A stretch of 64,000 nucleotides of DNA from Mytilus edulis (lineage: Eukaryota > Mollusca > Bivalvia > Mytilida > Mytilidae): the NCBI RefSeq assembly GCF_963676685.1, contig NC_092344.1:49436830-49500829 (forward strand). Direction: 5' to 3'. The notes beneath the pieces are model-generated. The model had not been told where the DNA came from. It ran no database searches and worked only from the letters and a program-made list of their open reading frames with translations. Shown in pieces: positions 56,961-64,000 of the stretch. The position numbers and the translations under genes were made by a program. Each line of letters begins with the position of its first letter. The first letter of the stretch is position 1.

Positions 56961-57194
56961 TTGAAATATTGTGAAGATTCTCATTTAACGATAGATCGTC
57001 AAAGAGAGCAGATGGAGGATAAAACGTGTCCAGAATGTAAACAACGATTTTCAAGAAAAGACGTTATGATAAGACATTATAGAAACAAATATGAAATCAA
57101 TCAACCATATCCGCAAAGCAGTCAAACGGATTCGCCTCCGCCGAAAGATGTTATCCCACCGCCGCCATCTCTAAACTCTGGCCAACCACATTAG
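56961..57194 (+). CDS. Small C2H2 zinc-finger frame beside the Polinton fragment
   Basis: A 77-codon frame, divergent from the polymerase relic. One C2H2 finger (TCPECKQRFSRKDVMIRHYR) is followed by a Pro/Ser-rich tail. It may be a small Polinton-borne finger protein or the N-terminal piece of something larger; expression is unknown. The final His of the finger is poorly placed, so the fold is uncertain. Confidence 0.4.
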   Translation: MKYCEDSHLTIDRQREQMEDKTCPECKQRFSRKDVMIRHYRNKYEINQPYPQSSQTDSPPPKDVIPPPPSLNSGQPH

Positions 57195-57199
57195 GGAAT

Positions 57200-60100
57200 T
57201 GGCTTAAAGCCGTCTTTCCCAAAAAACTTAATAAGTATTAGTTTAATCACCAATAGTGTCTGTATGCAGATGTCATATCTGCCTCTATTGTTATCATACT
57301 TTTGTTTCAAACTTCATTTCAATGTTTCAGGTCAGAAATGAGCATCTTCTGTTTGTCAGTTAGGCATGTACATTAGAACGTCCATAAAATGGACTGATGG
57401 TTTTGATACATGTATCTTAGCTTAGCCTTATGCATGTTTTCTCTGGGCTTTTCTGATTATACCACTTTCCTTATAAAAAAAAATAAAAATCATAATTTTA
57501 GCTGTTTCCTAACACAATTAATTAAATTTATGATTAATCATGTATTTCAATGATAATATCTTGAGTCAACTACTACTACTAAAGGTGTTTAAGGACCTTA
57601 ATTACCAATGAGGGTCTCACACTGCTGTTACTCAATGTTCATATATGGCCTTGAGACATCATTCTCAACACCGACAGAATTTGCTTTATTTTAATTTGAC
57701 AATAACAAACTTTTTTTAAAAATACAATAAGTGTGACATTTATAACATGTCTTTATTTTAATAATTTTCCTTTACCTTCCTTAGCTACAAAGGATGAAAT
57801 TCCTGGGTTTTATTGAAACATTCTAGAGACTTGCAATCTGATTGTTTTCAGTCTATGTTTAACAAGCAATTGTTGATATGTATCCATTTACTTCAGCCAT
57901 GAATTTTTTATCAGTAGTCAGGTTTTACAATTTGTGTGTGCGTCTATGTCTATGTTTTGTTTTAGTTTTATTTTCAGGTTTTTGCCTTGTTTTGCAACTT
58001 TGTTTGGGTTCAAGTGCTTCATGTTGACACTTTGTTCATTGTAGCTAGCTTATAAATACCATGTTTGGTAGCCAAAATATTTTTTTTCTCGAAATGAATT
58101 TTATGTTAAACTAGTGTGAAAAGAGTGTTGATAAATACATTTCTATCCAAAGAAAAATAGACAAAATTGTATGAGCTGGTATAAAAATTTATTGATAAAC
58201 AATAAGGATTTCATAACGATGCATAACAAAGACTAAGTATACTGAATAAAACTTAATAACTACAAAAAACATATACAGTCAGAGGTCAATAGTGTTCCAA
58301 TGTTCAAGATATCCCCTAATTATATATTCATATAAAAACACAATTTTTTAAAAACATTGTCTAAAACCAAATATATGTCTGAATTGTTGAAATTTTTGCT
58401 TTTTAACCCATAAAAATGTGTACAGTACCTATTTGTTATTATGAAACATTTATCACAGGTCCATACTGAGAAATCATTTTTACATACAGATATCAAAATA
58501 AATATATTTTTTTTGTCATAGAGTCATACATTTTTTCTTGCAGGAACTCAAATTGGTCTTCAAACACTGGTTTCCAAGAAATCATAAATCATACATACAT
58601 TTCATAATCATTGCAAGAAACTGCAGACAAATTATATTCTTAATTGTAAAATAAAATGGAGAATGGGTCCATGGGACACTGATGATGCCCCTGCTTAAAT
58701 GTAAAAAGGGACATAACTCAAGCATTATGTACAAGTTTCATTACATTTAACTGAGGCAAACTAAAAACAAAGTACAAGGGTGACACTGCTGCGGCAGTGG
58801 CATAAAAATAAAAATAAATCAATTCAGACAAGAAATATCTCATGGAGAAACTTTATTACAAAATGATTTTTGGTATAAAATACATAGCACAATTTTCAAA
58901 TGGTGAAAATCTTTTGACCTCTTACTGTACATCAAACAAAAAAATAAACAATTATACATCCTGTTTACTAATTGCAAAACAAAGAAAAAAATAATACTGA
59001 TGAATGAATTATCACAAACAAATGATTGACCCTCTTAAAATTGCAAAAAACAAGTATGCATGCACAACACACTGTAGAACTAAATCAACCTTCTTGCATT
59101 GATTACTTGCGTAACATATTTAAAACAAAGTAACTTCCTTATCAAAAATCATTTACAAACTAGATCACCATAATCTGACTAAGTTACTAAAAAGCTTTAC
59201 TCTTAAATTATTATTGATTAAGCTGTTGTTATCAGTTTTAAATCTCTAGTATAAACAAGAATGTGTATCAAGTACACGGAAGCTCATCTGCACATTCATT
59301 TTCTATGTTCAGTGGACCGTGAAAATGAGATAGAATTTCTAATTTTGGCATTAAAATTAGAAAGATTATATCATAGGGAACATGTTTACTAAGTTTCAAG
59401 TTGATTGGACTTCAACTTCATCCAAAACTACTTTGACCAAAAACTTTAACCTGAAGCGGGACGAACTGACGAACAAACGGAGGGACAGACGGACTAATGA
59501 ACAAACAGACGCACAGACCAGAAAACATAATGCCCATAAATAAGGCAAATAAAAGGATTTTTTTTTTAAACATAATAGAATTAAAAACCAAATCATGTAA
59601 ACCTTACTCAACAAACATTCTAATCTTAAATAAATGACCACTTAGTCCATGCAATACAATAGACTTATCAAAATATGCAAAATCACATGTGTTTCATAAA
59701 TCAAGTAAAAAAAGTGTCAAAGCATAATAAGAGCAAATGTAATAAAAATATAAAAACAATAACAAAATGTTTCCATCTACAAAAATATCTACATGTATTT
59801 TCAAAATGAAACTATTAAAGAAACCACCATTTTACTTTGAGCCGTTGGATTTTTTCGATCTGAATTATTTCCCCCAATATATTCAAGCTTTAAATTATTA
59901 TTTAAAGAACTTATCATTATATTTAATGGCAAAAATCTCAATCAGAACTTTTCCAGCTCAGAATATTAATTGCCACTAATATGGGAATCAACATGTTTTT
60001 TTTTACCTCTGACCCTCCCCATCAAGGTTTGGGTGGTCATTTCCTCTCCGTTCATTGACAAAAGTGAACTGATACCTTTTGAAAACTTTTATGAAAGGTA

Positions 60101-60686
60101 CTATATTTTCTGGTTAATTTTTATATCAACATTTATTTTTCTAGGATTGCAAATAAATGTTTTACCAATTCTATGGTCAATCTTATCAACACTAATAAGC
60201 ATATAGGCTACAATAAGTATCTACAACTTTGAATCCTGATCCCTTACCTACAAAAATTTATAATGAACCACATCACAAGACCAAACAATAAATCATATTA
60301 TACCTTAACAAAAACAAAAACAATCATACTATTAACAATTTCAATGGCATGCTCATAGTAAAAAAAAATAACAAAGAGCCATTTACTCAAGTATAAAACT
60401 ATGTTGGTTTATGACAATTTTGTGGGTACATAATGAAAAATCTCATGACAAATTAGTAAGACTATCTTGCCAACCCATAGCTATGTATACATTGACTTAA
60501 ACATATTTGAATCAAATTTTGTATGATAAAATAATATTTTTTCTTCCTGGAAATATACATCAATTCTAATTAGACTAAGTCTGAAATCTTAATACAAACA
60601 AAATCATTCTTTGAAACTTTCATAAAAAGAAAGTCAACATGCAGTTACCATGGTTACACAAACTTGAAAGTTTTATCAATATGTTT
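57200..60686. other. Noncoding DNA, probably including the 3'UTR of the minus-strand gene
   Basis: No gene in either strand. Minus-strand AATAAA candidates occur (for example near 58188-58193), so part may be 3'UTR. Two stretches (about 58650-58800 and 59290-59545, the latter with 'gacgcacagaccagaaaaca') look like mollusc dispersed repeats. Confidence 0.4.
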
Positions 60687-63451
60687 CTATAACATCTGCT
60701 CCTTCTTGTCAGTAAATATTTCATTAATAATAACCCATATTTCTACTCCATGACAGCAAAGCAGACGACAATCTTCATCCTTAGGTAAAGCATTAACAAA
60801 TCTTTGAAGCCAATCCTGTGTTGGAGTTTCATTTACATATGGGGGATCATACAGATAAGATTCAATTGCTTCATTCAATCTGAAAATAGAAACAAGGCTT
60901 ACTTACATTGAATGCTAATAGCATTGCTTACTAAGAAATGATTCAGTAGCTTCAAGACAGAATTTTAATAATTATTTTCTAATTAAGAAAAAACACATCC
61001 ACTTAAGGGATAGATATGTGACAATTTTTTTTCGTAAGGTCAGTTATAACAAAATAATATTTAACTCAGGATCAAATAAACTCATCATAAATACCAGGAT
61101 TAAAATTTTATATTTATGCCAGACGCGGGTTTCAAAAGACTCATCAGTGACACTCGAATAAAAACATGTTTAAAAGGCCAAATAAAGTACAATGTTGAAG
61201 AGCACTGAGGACCAAAAATTCCTAAAAGTGTTGCCAAATACATCTAAGGTAATCTATTCCTGAGGTAGAAAAACCTTATTTTCTCAAAAATTCAAAGTTT
61301 AATCTCCACCAGCAGTGGCATGGACCCAGTGGTTGCAAATAAACTCATCATAGATACCAGGATTAAAATTTTATATTTATGCCAGACGCACATTTCATCT
61401 ACAATTATTATTTTTTTTAAACCAACAACCATACGTTGTTATAGGGATTTATTTGGGGATGTGCATGCTAAATCAAAAAAATTAAAACTGTGAGCTGCTA
61501 ACTAAGGAACACCCTCCCCTTATAAGTATTCGGTAAATGGAAGTTGAAAATTGATTGATGTGAAAGCATATCAAACGATACCCCATATGAAACTAGATAC
61601 CAAATTCTAAGCCACTCTGATTTGTAGTTCCTGAGAAATTTACAAATGTAATGGGCAATTTAATGCAGTCTTTGATAAATGCATGAAATCGTATTTGTAA
61701 TTTAATGCATGGTTTTGTCAAAGTAATTGTAATAGAGGGTTGTAAAAGGTCCTTTCCCTGCAACGTATTTTGCCATTTTTATTTCATATGCAGCTGTGAA
61801 AAAGGATCGTTATTTAACATGTTTCGTGAAACCGGTAAAAAGATCCATGTGCAAGAAATTTTAATTGTTAGTTCATTGCATTGTGATGTGGGAATTTTAT
61901 TTCACATTCTTCTGTGTGGATACCCCCCTTTATGCCCCTCATAATATAGTGCATAACATAGCAATGTAATTTGCCTCAGTCATGCCTGAAATTATTCTTT
62001 AACACATAAATTTGATGGATAAATACATACCCAACCTTGGACATATCAACCGACTCTTCATCTTTCTGAGGAATGTCTATAGTTAGCAGAAGACAGTCAA
62101 AGATCATCTGTGATAAGTAATCTAGCTGTTCTATTTGTAAGTTGTTCAAGATTTCATATAAAGCATCACTTTGTCCTTCAGAAAGTTTCTGTTTAAAATC
62201 TGAGGAAATATTATCAAATGAATCCTAAAATGGAGATGAATAAAATGGTTAAATCTTTCATTGATAGGAAGAAGTCGAAATAACAAAAAGACAAAACTCA
62301 ACTATCGCAATTTTTAAAATTTCCCATGGCATTGTCAAACTGGTGGTAAAGTACTTTAGTATGAAGAACTGGCAAATTTGTATTCAAACAGTATTTCTAT
62401 TTGTGGTATTAACTCTTTTGAATTTCCCAAGTTGATTCCATGGAAAACTAATGACATCTAAATACAAAATAATACTGTCACATGTATAACTTTATTGCAA
62501 CTTGTCAGTTCCATTTGACATTTACCTGTACAGGTTATTTATTGAAACCTATTTTGACTCATATGACTTTCCACTTGGTTTGAGCATTATTTTTAAAACA
62601 CTCTCTACATTAGATAACTGAGTTAATACATAATATAATTCTGTACTGAAACACACAAACATATTTCCTATTTTATGTAATAGTGAGAAAAAAATTAGCT
62701 GGCAACTGATCTATATCTTATATGTAAAGCAATGAGGCAATAACTTACATGCATAATCAAAAAATGTTTTTCAACTCTTGTTTTTGCATTCCTGATATAA
62801 GTCTTGTTTTATCACTTATAATTGCCTTATTAAATCAACTAAAAATTCTGTCAGAATCAAAACTTCAACAACATTAACAGACATAGTTCACTTTTGTATG
62901 ATTTCATACTTACAACATCAGGAAAAAGGCTTATTCATGTAAAATGTTTTGGTTGCCATTATGTACATGGGGAAAAAAAGTCAGATATACAACATTGGAA
63001 TTGAGGTAACAAACAATTAAGAGTAGGTCATTCCAATGCAAAATGACTTGTAGCAGAAGACAGGTAAAAGAATGAAAAAATGACCCAAATTTCCTAAAAA
63101 ATGGGTATAGGTAATAAAAACAATGCATACAAGGGGATGGGGGTGAGGGTGCAGGGGTCTTGATCCTGAAATCTCAGGCTTAAAAACATGAGATCCTCAA
63201 GTCCCAAATTTAAAAAAATTAAATGCTGACATCTCGAAATTCGAAAAAAGAAGTCCCGTATCCCGAATGGGTCAATCCGGAAATCCTGGGCTTAAAAACA
63301 CCTAAGCTCCACATCCCGAAAAAAGTTCCTGCCCCCCCCCTCTAACAACAATAATACAGACCTTATCATTGTTTTCTAGAAGTTTTGTTTTCTCCAGTGC
63401 CAAAGTCATCCACAAACTTTGTATGTGTTTACATTTACAGGACTGTTGTGC
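60687..63451 (-). CDS. C-terminal part of an unidentified conserved-looking gene (exons 63451-63362, 62224-62031, 60879-60687)
   Basis: Three minus-strand exons read through in one frame. Exon 63451-63362 (30 codons) lies between TTTCAG and GTCTGT. Exon 62224-62031 (194 nt, ends in phase 2) lies between TTTTAG and GTATGT. Exon 60879-60687 follows TTTTCAG and ends in a stop. The joined tail is about 158 residues, mostly helical in character, with no motif I recognise; it ends in DKKEQML. Upstream coding exons were not found, and they may lie beyond 64000. Introns carry mussel repeats (61060-61400, 63131-63345). Clean splice sites, correct phases and no stops argue for a real host gene. Confidence 0.7.
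61060..61400 (-). repeat. Two copies of the GCGTCTGGC mussel repeat within an intron
   Basis: 'actcatcataaataccaggat' with 'atgccagacgcgggtttc' recurs about 265 bp later as 'actcatcatagataccaggat' with 'atgccagacgcacatttc'. Antisense to the array at 44585-46330. Confidence 0.7.
63131..63345. repeat. Low-complexity dispersed repeat in an intron
   Basis: Degenerate blocks of 'atcctgaaatctcaggctta' and 'aatcctgggcttaaaaacac' between a G-rich left edge and a C-run right edge. Noncoding. Confidence 0.5.
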
Positions 63452-64000
63452 CTGAAATAAAAAAAACAATTCTTACTGCATTTACTCTCCCCTTACAAGA
63501 ATCCCCTTTCAATATCCTTTTCATTAAGCATAATCTACAATCATTCTCTGATATGGTCATATTACTAAGGAATGCATGTGTGTTCCATGTCAGGAAATAT
63601 AATTACTTTGATTTGTTTTATGAATTGTGACTCCATTTTGAAGGTCTGCTCTATTGTATTGTGACTCCATTTTGGAGGTCAGTATTGCCAATATTATTGA
63701 GTTGAGTGTTTTAACTGATTTTGATAATACAATCCACTACATACCTTTTATATAAAACAAGAACTATCTTTAAAAAAGATATCCGACGTATTTAAATCGA
63801 GTATATGTTTAAAACTATCATTTCGATAACCTTCAGAAGCACAAAGATACCATTTAAATAATGTTTTCTCTGTTTGTGTTCAGTATTCTCCGTCCTCGTA
63901 TCTTTCTGTTTACATTCACCAAAACCCCGCGGAAATCTCACATGCGTAGGTGCGTTCTAAAAGTCATGTACGTTCGTACAACAAAGTTTACATTAAAAAT
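63452..64000. other. Window end: no coding exon identified
   Basis: A short direct repeat of 'attgtgactccattttg' occurs at 63625-63675. From about 63885 the sequence is richer in CpG and could be near a promoter, but no TATA box or start exon can be supported. Confidence 0.35.

Overview
This is AT-rich animal nuclear DNA with spliced genes and a dense, nested load of transposable elements. Bivalve mollusc, most likely a marine mussel (Mytilus), is my inference. It rests on a recurring mussel-type dispersed repeat (called family A here), mollusc-style tRNA-derived SINEs, a Naiad-type Penelope-like retroelement and a Polinton relic. No prokaryotic operon structure, rRNA gene or true tRNA gene was seen.

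Layout. 1-5340: a family A repeat is split by a 4.96-kb DNA element (332-5293) that has ~0.48-kb terminal inverted repeats, CACTGTG ends and a 5-bp target duplication. 5341-9900: mostly featureless AT-rich DNA with small non-autonomous elements. 9919-17527: a 7.6-kb foldback-type element whose inverted ends are arrays of a 21-bp repeat, with SINEs, a mariner-type MITE and a truncated LINE inside it. 17969-23260: a two-exon gene for a secreted protein with one WAP domain and eleven six-cysteine modules. 23300-33050: repeats. 33095-38919: a nearly intact Naiad retroelement with pseudo-LTRs, beside a tetranucleotide microsatellite. 40901-43800: a second two-exon secreted WAP gene with a TATA box. 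44585-46330: a decayed tandem array. 47085-49095: a 5'-truncated LINE. 50400-56900: a nested stack made of a second LINE, a Penelope-like 3' end, a Mutator-like MITE with a 9-bp duplication and a Polinton DNA polymerase fragment. 60687-63451: the last three coding exons of an unidentified minus-strand gene.

The host content most worth following is the pair of same-strand WAP genes about 18 kb apart. They share one gene plan: a leader exon with the signal peptide, a phase-1 intron, then one large coding exon that starts with a WAP domain. Both carry a reduced six-cysteine module with spacing C-x3-C-x5-C-x5-C-x4-C-x3-C. The two cysteines missing relative to WAP are C1 and C6, which pair with each other in solved WAP structures, so the module looks like a WAP fold that lost exactly one disulfide. 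Both products should be secreted; protease-inhibitor or extracellular-matrix roles are possible but not shown by the sequence.

Exon boundaries were read by eye from splice consensus and frame continuity. Repeat boundaries come from inverted-repeat and target-duplication matching. Family names without a coding domain are inferences from termini and duplication length.
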